Part shown: positions 15,565-25,270 of the stretch, in pieces
How positions within the stretch are numbered: the first letter of the stretch is position 1
Layout: each line of letters starts with the position of its first letter
Source: Colwellia sp. C2M11
Lineage (GTDB): Bacteria; Pseudomonadota; Gammaproteobacteria; Enterobacterales; Alteromonadaceae
NCBI RefSeq assembly: GCF_018860915.1
Contig: NZ_JAHKQD010000055.1
Location: 1 to 64,000 of the forward strand
Direction: 5' to 3'
Length of the DNA stretch: 64,000 nt
Notes under the pieces: generated by a model
What the model was told of the DNA's origin: nothing
Seen by the model: only the letters and a program-made list of their open reading frames with translations
The model's database searches: none
Made by a program: the position numbers and the translations under genes

Positions 15565-16563
15565 TTAAATTTTAACAATCAACTTACCTTTGTTTTTGCC
15601 AGTAAAAAATAAGTTCAACCCTGTCATTGCTGACGGTAAACCATCAAGAACATGCGCACGATGTTTGATTTTCCCTGCCATGACATACGGTGTAAGTTTT
15701 TCTAATAACGCTGGAATCTCACCGAAATGATCTGGCATGGTAAAACCTTGAACCGTTAAACGCTTTTTAATGATAGGTATCCAGTTTGGACCTAAATCTG
15801 GTGTTTGCTTTGGATAATCCGCAATCAAGCCACAAACAGCAATTCGGCCATGGGCGTTCATGCGATCAAATACGTGATGTTGTATTGGCCCACCAGTATT
15901 CTCAAAGTAAACATCAACACCACGTGGCGTTAGTTTGGCTAACTCTTCAGGCAAGTTTGCTGATTTGTAGTTAACCGCGCCATCAAAACCTAATTCGTTA
16001 ATAACCCAATCGGCTTTCTCATCACTACCAACGACACCTATAACCGTTAAACCGTCCGCTTTAGCTAGCTGCCCCACAATAGAGCCAACTGAGCCTGCGG
16101 CACCAGACACGACTAAGGTTTCACCTTTTTGCGGCTTACCAATACTATATAAACCTTGTGTAGCCGTTAAACCAGGTAAGGCAAAAACAGATAAAATAGC
16201 TTCGTCTGGGAGTGGCGCAGACACTTTATTTAATCCTGTGCCGTCACTTAAATGGTATTCTTTCCAACCCATCATGCCCATAACACGATCACCTACGTTA
16301 AAATCAGGATGATTACTTTCTACTATTTCACCAATACCAGAGCTGCGCATAACATCACCTAATGCCACGGGTGGAATATAGCTTTCAGTATCTGGGCTCA
16401 TCCAACCAAACATTGCAGGGTCTAACGACATGTGATTTTGTTTTACTAAAAATTGCCCGTTACCCACCGTTGGCATATCAAGTTGTACAACGTCAAATAA
16501 TTCTGGACCTATTGGCCCTCCAGTTGGACGAGCGATTAAATTAATTGCGGTATAAGTAGTCAT
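15565..16563 (-). CDS. CurA/PTGR-like NADP-dependent double-bond reductase (MDR family)
   Basis: This zinc-free medium-chain reductase of 332 residues reduces the carbon-carbon double bond of alpha,beta-unsaturated ketones and aldehydes, as curcumin reductase and prostaglandin/leukotriene reductases do. Visible marks are the N-terminal SLDPAMFGWMSPDTESYIPP, the nucleotide-binding VSGAAGSVGSIVGQLAK, GVDVYFENTGG and the CGLIADY segment. AGAGAAACATC leads into the ATG. It lies between the fadD-like gene and the dehalogenase gene. With the OYE at 26544-27659, the unit carries two unrelated enone reductases, which points to a substrate with conjugated carbonyls or to detoxification of reactive enones. 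Confidence 0.9.
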   Translation of the reverse strand: MTTYTAINLIARPTGGPIGPELFDVVQLDMPTVGNGQFLVKQNHMSLDPAMFGWMSPDTESYIPPVALGDVMRSSGIGEIVESNHPDFNVGDRVMGMMGWKEYHLSDGTGLNKVSAPLPDEAILSVFALPGLTATQGLYSIGKPQKGETLVVSGAAGSVGSIVGQLAKADGLTVIGVVGSDEKADWVINELGFDGAVNYKSANLPEELAKLTPRGVDVYFENTGGPIQHHVFDRMNAHGRIAVCGLIADYPKQTPDLGPNWIPIIKKRLTVQGFTMPDHFGEIPALLEKLTPYVMAGKIKHRAHVLDGLPSAMTGLNLFFTGKNKGKLIVKI

Positions 16564-16621
16564 GATGTTTCTCTTTTTTGGTGCTGCCCTGATGTGCGGC
16601 GTTGAGGTACAGCAATGTGAT

Positions 16622-16661
16622 ACAGCGTTATCTAATGAATCAACACATCAGATAACGCTGT
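16622..16661. terminator. Hairpin between fadD-like and curA-like genes
   Basis: A perfect 12-bp inverted repeat, ACAGCGTTATCT / AGATAACGCTGT, has a 16-base loop and lies in the 172-bp gap. No U-run follows, so it may stabilise or process the mRNA rather than stop transcription. Confidence 0.45.
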
Positions 16662-16735
16662 TGTTACTTTCTATTAAGCCTATATTGGCAAATAGTCATG
16701 TTAATAAACTTAATGAAAGTGCTATTACTTGTGAC

Positions 16736-18394
16736 TTATTCTCGTAATTCTTTTCTTAAGACTTTTCCGACATTTGTTTTCGGTAAGTCATCCATAAATT
16801 CAATAAATTTAGGACGTTTATAGTTAGTCAGCATTTCATGACACAAATCGAAAATATCTTTTTCTGATAAGTTAGGATCCTTCTTAACAATAAATACTTT
16901 TACGGCTTCACCAGTAACCTCGTTTTTAACACCAATGGCAGCTGCTTCTAGGATCCCTTCATGCATAACAAGCACTTCTTCAATTTCATTTGGGAAAACA
17001 TTAAACCCTGAAACAATGATCATGTCTTTTTTGCGGTCAACAATATTGAAAAAACCGTTTTCATCAACGGTGGCAATATCACCCGTTGCTAGCCAACCGT
17101 CTTGCAATACTTCATCAGTTGCATCTTGACGGTTATAATAACCTTTCATTACTTGTGGTCCTTTCACCCACATTTCACCGGGCTCACCTAACGCAACTTC
17201 TTTACCGTCATCACCAATTAAACGTATATCGGTTGACGGTGCTGGTACACCAATAGAGCCATTGTAGCTTTCTTGGTTATAAGGGCTCATCGTCACTAAT
17301 GGGGCACATTCCGTTAGGCCGTACCCTTCTAATAAACGTGTTCCTGTTACTTTTTCCCAGAATTCGGCCACTGGACGCTGTACCGCCATACCACCAGCAA
17401 AACCTAGTTTTAAATGACTAAAGTCAAGTTGCTCAAAGCCTGGCGTATGCAATAAACCATTAAATAAAGTGTTAACCCCTGTAATAGCAGTGAAAGGATA
17501 TTTAGCTAATTCTTTAACAAAACCATCTAAATCTCTTGGGTTGGTAATTAATAGATTTGCGCCCCCAAAAGGCATAAAAGACAAGCAATTAGAGGTTAAT
17601 GCAAAGATATGATACAAAGGTAAAGCCGTGACCATTATTTCTTTACCTATTTCGTAAACATTTTTAGTCGATGCATTAGATTGTTCAATATTTGCAATTA
17701 AATTACGGTGAGTTAACATTGCGCCTTTTGAAGGTCCTGTTGTACCACCGGTATATTGTAGAAAAGCTAAATCTTCACCATTAACAGGCACTGAGGTAAA
17801 GTTAAGCTTCGCACCTTTTGCCATGGCTTGATTAAACCTAACTGCATTTGGTAAGTTATATGCTGGTACTTGTTTTTTAACGTATTTTAAGACGAAATTA
17901 ACAATTGCCCCTTTCACTTTACTTAATCGGTCACCAACACCAGTAATTATGACTTTCTCAACATCAGTGTTATCAATAACGCTTTCCAATACATTGGCAA
18001 AATTTTCAAGGATTAGGATAGATTTGGCACCAGAATCCTTTAATTGATGTTGTAATTCACGCGGTGTGTAGAGTGGATTCACGTTTACGACCGTTAACCC
18101 AGCAATCAGAGCACCAAAGAGTGCAATAGGGTATTGCAAAATATTAGGGATCATAATGGCGAACTTATCACCTTTCACTAATCCTAAATCGCATTGTAAA
18201 TAGGCAGCGAAGTCGGTAGCTTGCTGCTCAAGCTCTTGATAAGTAATGCTAGTATCCATATTAATGAACGCTACATTATCCTTATATAATTTAGTGTATT
18301 TAAAAAACAACTCCGCTAAAGAGCTATATTTATCTGGGTTTATCTCAAATTCAACATTTGCCGGATAACTCTTCTCAAGCCAAATCTTTTCCAT
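16736..18394 (-). CDS. fadD: Long-chain fatty acid-CoA ligase
   Basis: It activates fatty acids to acyl-CoA with ATP through an acyl-AMP. The P-loop-like AMP motif is [18 protein letters not shown], followed by the adenylate motif [10 protein letters not shown] and the hinge/lysine region [20 protein letters not shown]; the end [13 protein letters not shown] has the C-terminal catalytic Lys. I take the ATG at 18394 ([11 protein letters not shown], 553 residues) because FadD proteins begin this way and GGGGAGAG lies upstream; a longer frame to 18445 adds an Asn run not expected in the family. It supplies the CoA esters for the dehydrogenases and thiolase of this unit. A separate housekeeping FadD may exist elsewhere. 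Confidence 0.93.
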   Translation of the reverse strand: MEKIWLEKSYPANVEFEINPDKYSSLAELFFKYTKLYKDNVAFINMDTSITYQELEQQATDFAAYLQCDLGLVKGDKFAIMIPNILQYPIALFGALIAGLTVVNVNPLYTPRELQHQLKDSGAKSILILENFANVLESVIDNTDVEKVIITGVGDRLSKVKGAIVNFVLKYVKKQVPAYNLPNAVRFNQAMAKGAKLNFTSVPVNGEDLAFLQYTGGTTGPSKGAMLTHRNLIANIEQSNASTKNVYEIGKEIMVTALPLYHIFALTSNCLSFMPFGGANLLITNPRDLDGFVKELAKYPFTAITGVNTLFNGLLHTPGFEQLDFSHLKLGFAGGMAVQRPVAEFWEKVTGTRLLEGYGLTECAPLVTMSPYNQESYNGSIGVPAPSTDIRLIGDDGKEVALGEPGEMWVKGPQVMKGYYNRQDATDEVLQDGWLATGDIATVDENGFFNIVDRKKDMIIVSGFNVFPNEIEEVLVMHEGILEAAAIGVKNEVTGEAVKVFIVKKDPNLSEKDIFDLCHEMLTNYKRPKFIEFMDDLPKTNVGKVLRKELRE

Positions 18395-18513
18395 TATTTT
18401 CTCTCCCCAATCACTAATTTTAGTGCCATTGTTATTATTGTTCATAGCACTCTTATTTATGAAAACTTATTTACTAATACATGATTACTGATATTTATTT
18501 ACTAACCCTACGA

Positions 18514-19695
18514 TTATAGTACTTCGAACAAGCCTGCTGCCCCTTGACCACCACCAATACACATACTAATGACAACATACTTTACACCGCGTCGTTTGCC
18601 TTCAATTAATGCGTGCATAACCATACGTGTACCACTCATGCCATAAGGGTGCCCTATTGAAATCGCACCACCATTTACATTCAAACGATCTTCTGGAATG
18701 CCCAATTTTTCTGCACAATATAAAACTTGCACAGCAAAAGCTTCATTAATTTCCCACAAACCGATGTCATCCATCGTTAAATTATTACGTGCTAATAATT
18801 TAGGTATAGCATAAATAGGACCTATACCCATTTCATCGGGTTCACAACCGGCAACAGCCATACCTCGATACGCACCTAATGGTTTTAAACCACGTTGCTC
18901 GGCTAATCCGCGTTCCATCACCACAACCGCAGCTGCGCCGTCAGAAAGCTGAGACGCATTACCGCCGGTAATGGTACCGTTTTCTTTTACGGTTTTTAAT
19001 GTTGATAAGCCTTCGAGGTTAGTCGACGGACGGTTACCTTCATCTTTAGTTAGCGTAACTTCTTCTTTGCTGATATCACCTGTTGCTTTATCCATCACTA
19101 ACTTGGTTGCAGTTACAGGGACAATTTCATCGTCAAATTTGTTTTCAGCTTGAGCTGCTGCTGTACGTTGCTGAGATTTAAGGGCATAAGCGTCTTGTGC
19201 TGATCTTGAAATATTGTAACGTTCAGCGACAACTTCTGCGGTATCTAGCATTGGCATATATATCGCTGGACGATAAGCTTTTACACTTGGGTCAACCGCA
19301 CGGTGCATATTCATTTTATCATTTTGTACTAAACTAATAGAGTCACACCCACCAGCAACAACAACCTGAGCACCATCACAAACAATATGATTTGCTGCCG
19401 TTGCTATCGACATTAAACCTGATGAACATTGACGATCAATCGTCATACCAGCAACTGATACTGGTAACTCGGCAGCCATAGCAACTTGACGACCAAAGTT
19501 CATGCCTTGATTACCTTGCGTTAATGCTGCACCAAAAATACAGTCTTCAATTTCGTTAGCATCAATGCCCGAACGCTCTACTGCTGCTTTTACCGCAACC
19601 GCTGCCAATGTTGGTGCTGATAAATCATTAAATGCGCCGCGATATGCTTTACCTATTGGCGTACGCGCTACTGATACTATTACTGCTTCTCTCAT
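18514..19695 (-). CDS. Acetyl-CoA acyltransferase (thiolase)
   Basis: It cleaves 3-ketoacyl-CoA with CoA into acetyl-CoA (or propionyl-CoA) and a shortened acyl-CoA. The 393-residue chain shows the full thiolase triad: Cys90 in DRQCSSG, His349 in GHPYGMSG and Cys379 in CIGGGQG. GGGGAG lies before the ATG. The gene sits between the SDR at 19815 and fadD, giving ligase, dehydrogenases, hydratase, hydroxyacyl dehydrogenase and thiolase in one unit. The variant [12 protein letters not shown] resembles FadA/FadI-like beta-oxidation thiolases more than biosynthetic PhaA. Confidence 0.93.
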   Translation of the reverse strand: MREAVIVSVARTPIGKAYRGAFNDLSAPTLAAVAVKAAVERSGIDANEIEDCIFGAALTQGNQGMNFGRQVAMAAELPVSVAGMTIDRQCSSGLMSIATAANHIVCDGAQVVVAGGCDSISLVQNDKMNMHRAVDPSVKAYRPAIYMPMLDTAEVVAERYNISRSAQDAYALKSQQRTAAAQAENKFDDEIVPVTATKLVMDKATGDISKEEVTLTKDEGNRPSTNLEGLSTLKTVKENGTITGGNASQLSDGAAAVVVMERGLAEQRGLKPLGAYRGMAVAGCEPDEMGIGPIYAIPKLLARNNLTMDDIGLWEINEAFAVQVLYCAEKLGIPEDRLNVNGGAISIGHPYGMSGTRMVMHALIEGKRRGVKYVVISMCIGGGQGAAGLFEVL

Positions 19696-19725
19696 GATGA
19701 CTCCCCATTACTTCTATGAATTAGT

Positions 19726-19750
19726 TCAATGACTTAGCTCAATGACTTAG
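19726..19750. repeat. Two 12-13-bp tandem copies before the thiolase gene
   Basis: TCAATGACTTAG is repeated head to tail about 30 bp upstream of the thiolase start. It may be simple slippage or a pair of binding sites; nothing decides between them. Confidence 0.4.
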
Positions 19751-19814
19751 TTATTAGTTACTTATTAATTACTACCTACGCTTTTAAATGTTTAATGAAC
19801 AAAGTGCTGTATGA

Positions 19815-20735
19815 CTATTTTTGTTGTGACTTCATAAACGCCATCGCTTTTAACACAAACTTTTCACCTTGTTTATCACCTGATATTAACGCTGCTTGCC
19901 CTGTTTGGTCGGTTAATTCAGACCAGTGCTCAAGTACAGTTTCAGGGCTTTGTTTATGCTCTGGAATAAAACATCCTTCGGTTTCAAACATACCAGCACT
20001 TGAGTAGCCACCTGCCCCTGCACATAAAATAAAGCGATTTGGCGCTTCTTCGTCACACAGGGTTAACATACCCGCTGTTACTGCTTCAGGAGCAAAGGCT
20101 TGCACAATTTCTGGAGGCATTAAGTCTTCTGTCATTCTTGTGCCAGCAGTTGGCGCTAAGGCATTCACGCGAATATTGTTCTTTGCACCTTCTAGCACTA
20201 ACGTATTCATAAATCCTAGTACCGCCATTTTTGCAGCGCCGTAATTTGATTGCCCAAAATTACCGTACATACCACTTGATGAGGTCGTCATCACAATACG
20301 GCCATAATTTTGTGCACGCATAATTTCCCAAACGGCTTTAGTACAATTAACCGATCCCATCACGTGAACATCCATCACGAGTTTAAAGTCATCTAACGTC
20401 ATTTTTGAAAAAGACTTATCACGTAAAATGCCTGCATTGTTGATAAGAATATCAACACGCCCCCATTTTTCCATGGTCTGATTAACCATATCTTGCACTT
20501 CATCGAAGTTGGCAACATTAGCACCATGGCTAATTGCTTCGCCGCCATGCGCTTCAATTAAACGCACTACTTCTTGAGAAGCTTCTGACGAGGCACCGCT
20601 ACCGTCGCGAGCACCACCTAAATCATTAACAACAACTTTTGCACCACGGGCTGCAAGTGCCAATGCGTGTGAGCGACCTAAACCGTTACCTGCGCCAGTA
20701 ACAATGGCGACCTTACCTTCAAAACTGATTGACAT
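19815..20735 (-). CDS. SDR of the HSD17B4 type, (R)-3-hydroxyacyl-CoA dehydrogenase-like
   Basis: The 306-residue short-chain dehydrogenase closely follows the dehydrogenase domain of peroxisomal multifunctional enzyme 2. Marks are the NAD motif TGAGNGLGRSHALALAARGA, the characteristic VVNDLGGARDGSG insertion, NNAGILRDKSF, and Tyr165/Lys169 in GNFGQSNYGAAK. The extended C-terminal tail is also typical. The next gene (20773-21234) is a MaoC hydratase 37 bp upstream, so the pair is a split form of the eukaryotic dehydrogenase-hydratase fusion. It would oxidise (R)-3-hydroxyacyl-CoA to 3-ketoacyl-CoA for the thiolase that follows. Confidence 0.9.
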   Translation of the reverse strand: MSISFEGKVAIVTGAGNGLGRSHALALAARGAKVVVNDLGGARDGSGASSEASQEVVRLIEAHGGEAISHGANVANFDEVQDMVNQTMEKWGRVDILINNAGILRDKSFSKMTLDDFKLVMDVHVMGSVNCTKAVWEIMRAQNYGRIVMTTSSSGMYGNFGQSNYGAAKMAVLGFMNTLVLEGAKNNIRVNALAPTAGTRMTEDLMPPEIVQAFAPEAVTAGMLTLCDEEAPNRFILCAGAGGYSSAGMFETEGCFIPEHKQSPETVLEHWSELTDQTGQAALISGDKQGEKFVLKAMAFMKSQQK

Positions 20736-20772
20736 AATACTTCCTTAAAAAATCTTTTTATAATTAATACAA

Positions 20773-21234
20773 TTATTTAACCATTTGTACAGAAACCCAT
20801 TCAGCAACAAGTGCAGGGGTATCACAACCTTCTATTTCAACAGTTACTTCTGTGCATAAACGATATTGCCCAGGCTTTTTCTCTTCAATCTCTAGGGTTT
20901 TAGCATGTGCTCTTACGCGACTATCAACTTTAACGGGTTGTAAAAATCTGACTTTATCGAAACCTGCATTTAAGCCCATATAGAAGCCGTCGATAATGAC
21001 ACTGAAATCTTCAGCAAAATGCGACAATAGAGATAACGATAAAAAACCATGTGCAATGGTAGAGCCAAAAGGTGTTGCTTTCGCTTTTTCTTCATCAACA
21101 TGGATAAATTGATGATCGAGCGTACAATCTGCAAATTGATCAATTTGCTCTTGGTTTATTACGTGCCAAGGTGTTGGCGCTGATTGAAAGCCGATGTATT
21201 CGGCTATTTGATCTTTTTTTATAATTGTTGGCAT
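20773..21234 (-). CDS. MaoC family (R)-specific enoyl-CoA hydratase
   Basis: This hot-dog-fold hydratase of 153 residues adds water to trans-2-enoyl-CoA to give the (R)-3-hydroxyacyl-CoA. The catalytic pair is Asp40 and His45 in TLDHQFIHVD, followed by the hydratase signature FGSTIAHGFLSLSLL. AAGGA precedes the ATG. The product stereochemistry fits the HSD17B4-like dehydrogenase encoded 37 bp downstream. Together they replace the L-specific FadB route for this pathway. Confidence 0.92.
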   Translation of the reverse strand: MPTIIKKDQIAEYIGFQSAPTPWHVINQEQIDQFADCTLDHQFIHVDEEKAKATPFGSTIAHGFLSLSLLSHFAEDFSVIIDGFYMGLNAGFDKVRFLQPVKVDSRVRAHAKTLEIEEKKPGQYRLCTEVTVEIEGCDTPALVAEWVSVQMVK

Positions 21235-21333
21235 AGTAAATCCTTATTTAGCTAAACATTTTTTATGTTATTTATTATTAAAATTTATTTTTAGCTATAG
21301 TGTTAAACATAGTTAAAAACTATAGCTATACGC

Positions 21334-23139
21334 TTAAAACCAAGCTACTTTCATATCGTATGTTGTACTGTCACTAGTACGTAAAATATTTGACCACAAC
21401 GCTATTTCTGGCAATTCAAAACGATAGAAATACTGTAATGCTTGTAGTTTGCCATTATAAAAATCTTCATCTGCTTGGTGCGGCTGCTTGCGCAACGCTT
21501 CACTAGCAACGACACCTTGCTTTAACCATAACCAAGCAATGATAACGTGACCAAATAGTTCTAAATATTTCACTGAGTTTGCCAATGCAAGGTCGATATT
21601 TGTCGCTTGCATTGCAGTTAATACCACATCCGTAGTTTGCTTTAATGTTTCAAGTGCATCACTAAGCTGTGCTGAAAATGCAGTTAAATTGCTATATTGC
21701 TTGGCTTGTTCAATCGTTTTATAAATTTCACTCAACGTTGCTGAGTAGCCCGCCATTTTATTCATCGGTACTTTACGGGTTAATAAATCTAGCGATTGAA
21801 TACCGGTTGTACCTTCATGAATAGGATTTAAACGATTGTCACGATAAAACAACTCAACAGGATGTTCGTTAATATAACCATGCCCTCCAAGTACTTGAAT
21901 CGCTAGATCATTCGCTTTAGTGCCATATTCAGACGGCCAAGTTTTGATAATAGGAGTTAGAAAGTTCAATAGTACGTGCGCATGTGCTCGTGCTTCTTCT
22001 GTCGGTGCTGTTTTTTCGTCATCACTCAGTTGAGAGCCGTAAAGTACTAATGACAACGCGCCTTCGGCATAAGCTTTTTGTGCAAGTAACATACGACGAA
22101 CATCAGCATGTTCGATAATATTCACCATAGGTGAAAGCGGATCTTTACAAGAAGGTAAACGACCTTGAGGACGGTTTTTTGCGTAGTCAACTGAATATTG
22201 ATAACCAGCAACGGCAAGTGTAGCGCCACTTGTGCCAACCATAATACGAGCTTCGTTCATCATATGAAACATGTACTTGAGGCCTTGGTTCTCTTCGCCA
22301 ACTAAGTAGCCAATAGAGCCATTTTTTTCACCAAAACTTAACGCGGTAGAAGTTTGTGCTCTGCCCCCCATTTTGTGAAATAAGCCTGCAAGGGCAACTT
22401 CATTATCAGCACCTAACGTACCATCGTCATTTACTAAAAATTTAGGTACCACAAACAAAGAGATACCTTTAACGCCTTTTGGTGCGCCTTGAATTCGAGC
22501 CAAAACTAAATGAACAATATTTTCACTTAAATTATGATCGCCACCAGAAATATAAATTTTATTACCACTAATACGGTAAGTGCCATCGTCGGATTTCACG
22601 GCTTTCGTGATTAGGTCGCCTAGCCCTGAGCCACTGCCGGGTTCAGTCATCGCCATGGTGCCCATAAAACGTCCAGAACGCATCGGTTTAACCCACTTTT
22701 CAATTAACGCTTCACTGCCGTGAGCTTCAAGTAAGTTAGCATTGGCATTGGTCAGCATGTTATAGCCTAAACCAACACCACCTGCAGCCGTTAAATAGGT
22801 GCTCGCCACACTGGCAACTATCGGTGGTAACTGCATACCATTTAATTCGTAATCAGCCGTTGCAGAGGAGATACCTGAGTCAATAATCGCTTCAATAGCT
22901 GGCTTAAGTTCAGGAATAAGTGTGACTTTTTTGCCATCAAATGTTGGTTGATGAGTATCAAGTTTTTGCCGAATAGGTAAGAAGTATTTTTCTGCTATCG
23001 CCTTCGCAGTATTAATGACTTCATTAAAAGTCTGACGGTCATGGTCTTGATATCTATTGCGTTTGATCAGCGCTTCACTGTCAAAAAGCTCATAGAGCAT
23101 AAATTCAAGATCTCGTTCATTCATTAATGTGGCTGTCAT
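21334..23139 (-). CDS. Long acyl-CoA dehydrogenase (DmdC-like), second copy
   Basis: The 601-residue FAD enzyme has the same architecture as the dehydrogenase at 6857-8653 but is clearly diverged. Marks are AMTEPGSGSGLGD in the middle domain, ISGGDHNLSENIVHLVLAR, VLGGHGYINEHPVE, and the catalytic Glu442 in HEGTTGIQSLDLL. The roughly 160-residue C-terminal extension is present. AGAGA lies before the ATG. It lies directly upstream of the MaoC hydratase, so it probably makes the enoyl-CoA that the hydratase uses. Two such paralogues under the same control module suggest two oxidation steps on different intermediates. Confidence 0.92.
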   Translation of the reverse strand: MTATLMNERDLEFMLYELFDSEALIKRNRYQDHDRQTFNEVINTAKAIAEKYFLPIRQKLDTHQPTFDGKKVTLIPELKPAIEAIIDSGISSATADYELNGMQLPPIVASVASTYLTAAGGVGLGYNMLTNANANLLEAHGSEALIEKWVKPMRSGRFMGTMAMTEPGSGSGLGDLITKAVKSDDGTYRISGNKIYISGGDHNLSENIVHLVLARIQGAPKGVKGISLFVVPKFLVNDDGTLGADNEVALAGLFHKMGGRAQTSTALSFGEKNGSIGYLVGEENQGLKYMFHMMNEARIMVGTSGATLAVAGYQYSVDYAKNRPQGRLPSCKDPLSPMVNIIEHADVRRMLLAQKAYAEGALSLVLYGSQLSDDEKTAPTEEARAHAHVLLNFLTPIIKTWPSEYGTKANDLAIQVLGGHGYINEHPVELFYRDNRLNPIHEGTTGIQSLDLLTRKVPMNKMAGYSATLSEIYKTIEQAKQYSNLTAFSAQLSDALETLKQTTDVVLTAMQATNIDLALANSVKYLELFGHVIIAWLWLKQGVVASEALRKQPHQADEDFYNGKLQALQYFYRFELPEIALWSNILRTSDSTTYDMKVAWF

Positions 23140-23240
23140 ACTATTCTCTTCTTATCTTTTTACTTATCGATATTATTAGCCATAAAAAATAATGATTTAT
23201 GGCTAATATACTGCGCTATAAATGCGTGTTGCTTTACCGC

Positions 23241-24002
23241 TTACTGTGCAGATACACCACCATCTATTGCGATGCATTGTCCTGTCATATAGGTATTTGC
23301 TGGTGATAACATCATCAGCATCATGGCAACAATCTCTTTAGGCTCACCTAATCGGTGCATAGGTGCACCTCTGCTCATGCGTTTTTGCTGCTCATCATCA
23401 GCAAAGTTTGTCACCATTGGCGTCAAGGTAAAAAACGGACAAATAGCATTAATACGAATATTGTTACGACCATATTCAACGGCACCGGTTTTGGTTAAAC
23501 CAATAACCGCATGCTTAGCCATTGCATAAGCACTGCCTCTTGCTGCGCCACCTAAACCGGCCATAGAGCTAACATTTAAAATAGCGCCTTCGCCCTGTTT
23601 AAGCATTTGTTGTATTTGATGACGCATACCAAATTGCACGCCTTTAACATTAACCGCAAATTGAGAGTCCATAATGGCTTCATCTATGTCATGTAATGGC
23701 ATAAATTCGTGGGCAATACCGGCATTATTAACGCCAATATCAACTTTACCAAAGTGCTTAATTGCCGCATCTACCATTGCTTTACAATCATCATTTTTTG
23801 CAACGTTACACGCCATGGCAATAACGTCTGCACCAGTCGCTTTAATGCCGTCAGCAACTTTCATTACACCTGCTTCGTTAATATCACTAATCACTAGTTT
23901 TGCACCGCGCTGCGCTAATTCTTCAGCAAGCAGCTGACCAAAGCCTTGAGCTGCACCAGTTATAACGGCAACTTTTCCTGTAAAATCTAATAGTGGATCC
24001 AT
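23241..24002 (-). CDS. SDR family oxidoreductase
   Basis: The classical short-chain dehydrogenase of 253 residues has the cofactor motif TGAAQGFG, an acidic residue after beta-2 (ISDIN) that favours NAD, NNAGIAH, and the Tyr159/Lys163 pair in SAYAMAKHA. It ends in the usual TGQCIAIDGG block. AAGGA precedes the ATG. It follows the kinase gene at 24154, in a setting like the levulinate (lva) genes, where an SDR acts on a hydroxyacyl-CoA after the kinase/ACAD step. That comparison rests on gene neighbourhood. The substrate is probably a secondary alcohol or ketone of the pathway. Confidence 0.9.
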   Translation of the reverse strand: MDPLLDFTGKVAVITGAAQGFGQLLAEELAQRGAKLVISDINEAGVMKVADGIKATGADVIAMACNVAKNDDCKAMVDAAIKHFGKVDIGVNNAGIAHEFMPLHDIDEAIMDSQFAVNVKGVQFGMRHQIQQMLKQGEGAILNVSSMAGLGGAARGSAYAMAKHAVIGLTKTGAVEYGRNNIRINAICPFFTLTPMVTNFADDEQQKRMSRGAPMHRLGEPKEIVAMMLMMLSPANTYMTGQCIAIDGGVSAQ

Positions 24003-24153
24003 GGTAAATTCCTTACGTTACAAATATCGTTTAATAATTTATTGTTTAGATAACAATTTCTTTTGTTCTTAGTTGTTATGCATTACTTTATTTTTTGCTA
24101 ATTATTTTATTTTCTTTATCCGTAATTCTTCATCAAACAGCATTAATCACATT

Positions 24154-25185
24154 TTATTCATCACTAATAATACTCAAGGCCATTTGTGCCAATGGTTCAA
24201 CAAAAGCGCCCACTTTATTCGCTTGTTCATTTGTGGCATTGCCTTGAGAAGCTCGTTTAGCAACGCCTTGTGCAATAGCCGCTAATTTAAAGAAGCTAAA
24301 AGCAAGGTAAAATGTCCAATTTTCAATACGTTCAATTCCCATACGCTGACAGTAAGCCGCAACATATTCTTCTTCTGTAGGAATACCTAAACTTGCTCTG
24401 TTTACGCCTTGTAATCCATCAATAGTTCCCATGCCTTGTGGCATACGCAACTGCATACATTGATAAGCTAAATCAGAAAATGGATGTCCGAGTGTCGATA
24501 ATTCCCAATCGAGCACCGCTATCACTTCTGCTTTGTCTTTTCTAAACATGATATTGTCTAAACGAAAATCACCATGAACTAAACAAACTCGACCATCATC
24601 AGGCGGTAGGTGTGTTTCAAGCCATGATATTAAGTTATCCATCGCATCAATTTGTTGCAACTCAGTAGCACGATATTGTGATGTCCATCGCGAAAATTGA
24701 CGCTCGAAGTAATTTCCTGCTTTGCCATAGTCACGTAAATTAACTGCATCAAGATCAACACTATGTAATGCAACTAAAGCCTTATTCATAGTGTCGTATA
24801 GTTGACTTCGATAAGCGTTAGTTGATACCTCACGTAATGAAGCACTCCAATAAACAGTACCATCACAATATTCCATTAAATAAAACATCGAGCCGATAAT
24901 GCTGATATCGATACACAGATGATAAACCTTAGCTACAGGTACATCGGTATCTTTTAGGGCATTAAGTACCCGAAACTCTCGATCTACTGCGTGTGCAGAT
25001 TTCAATAAATTTCCTTGCGGTTGGCTTCGTAGTACATAAAGCCCCGACTTAGCATTGACTTTAAAGGTTGGATTTGACTGACCACCAGGAAACTTCTCTA
25101 AACTGATAGGACCAACAAACCCCTCAACATTAGACTCTAAATAGCGAGTCAATTTTTCTATATCAAAAGAAACGGTTGCTGACAT
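24154..25185 (-). CDS. Acyl-CoA-linked phosphotransferase (APH fold, LvaA/ACAD10-11 kinase-like)
   Basis: The 343-residue protein kinase-like phosphotransferase has a glycine loop near PGGQSNPT, the Brenner-type catalytic HGDFRLDN (His204 to Asn211) and the metal-binding Asp226 in LDWELS. These APH-like proteins next to an ACAD correspond to the kinase domain of mammalian ACAD10/ACAD11 and to LvaA of Pseudomonas putida, which phosphorylate the 4-hydroxyl of 4-hydroxyacyl-CoA. The ACAD11-like gene is 85 bp upstream in the same unit. A true aminoglycoside kinase is unlikely given the context. The substrate is inferred. Confidence 0.88.
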   Translation of the reverse strand: MSATVSFDIEKLTRYLESNVEGFVGPISLEKFPGGQSNPTFKVNAKSGLYVLRSQPQGNLLKSAHAVDREFRVLNALKDTDVPVAKVYHLCIDISIIGSMFYLMEYCDGTVYWSASLREVSTNAYRSQLYDTMNKALVALHSVDLDAVNLRDYGKAGNYFERQFSRWTSQYRATELQQIDAMDNLISWLETHLPPDDGRVCLVHGDFRLDNIMFRKDKAEVIAVLDWELSTLGHPFSDLAYQCMQLRMPQGMGTIDGLQGVNRASLGIPTEEEYVAAYCQRMGIERIENWTFYLAFSFFKLAAIAQGVAKRASQGNATNEQANKVGAFVEPLAQMALSIISDE

Positions 25186-25270
25186 TTTTTATCTCTTCCA
25201 TTTATTTAACGTACTAATGATTAACTCTTCACTAACAAAAATTACCGCTAGTTTTTAGCCGAATTAAGTA

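Noticed and set aside
16562-16747. 61-codon plus-strand frame between the CurA-like and fadD genes
   Set aside because: It overlaps the perfect hairpin at 16622-16661 and both gene ends, with no family resemblance.
24154-25185. Aminoglycoside resistance kinase
   Set aside because: The fold motifs are shared, but the neighbour ACAD and the acyl-CoA context fit the ACAD10/11 and LvaA branch much better.
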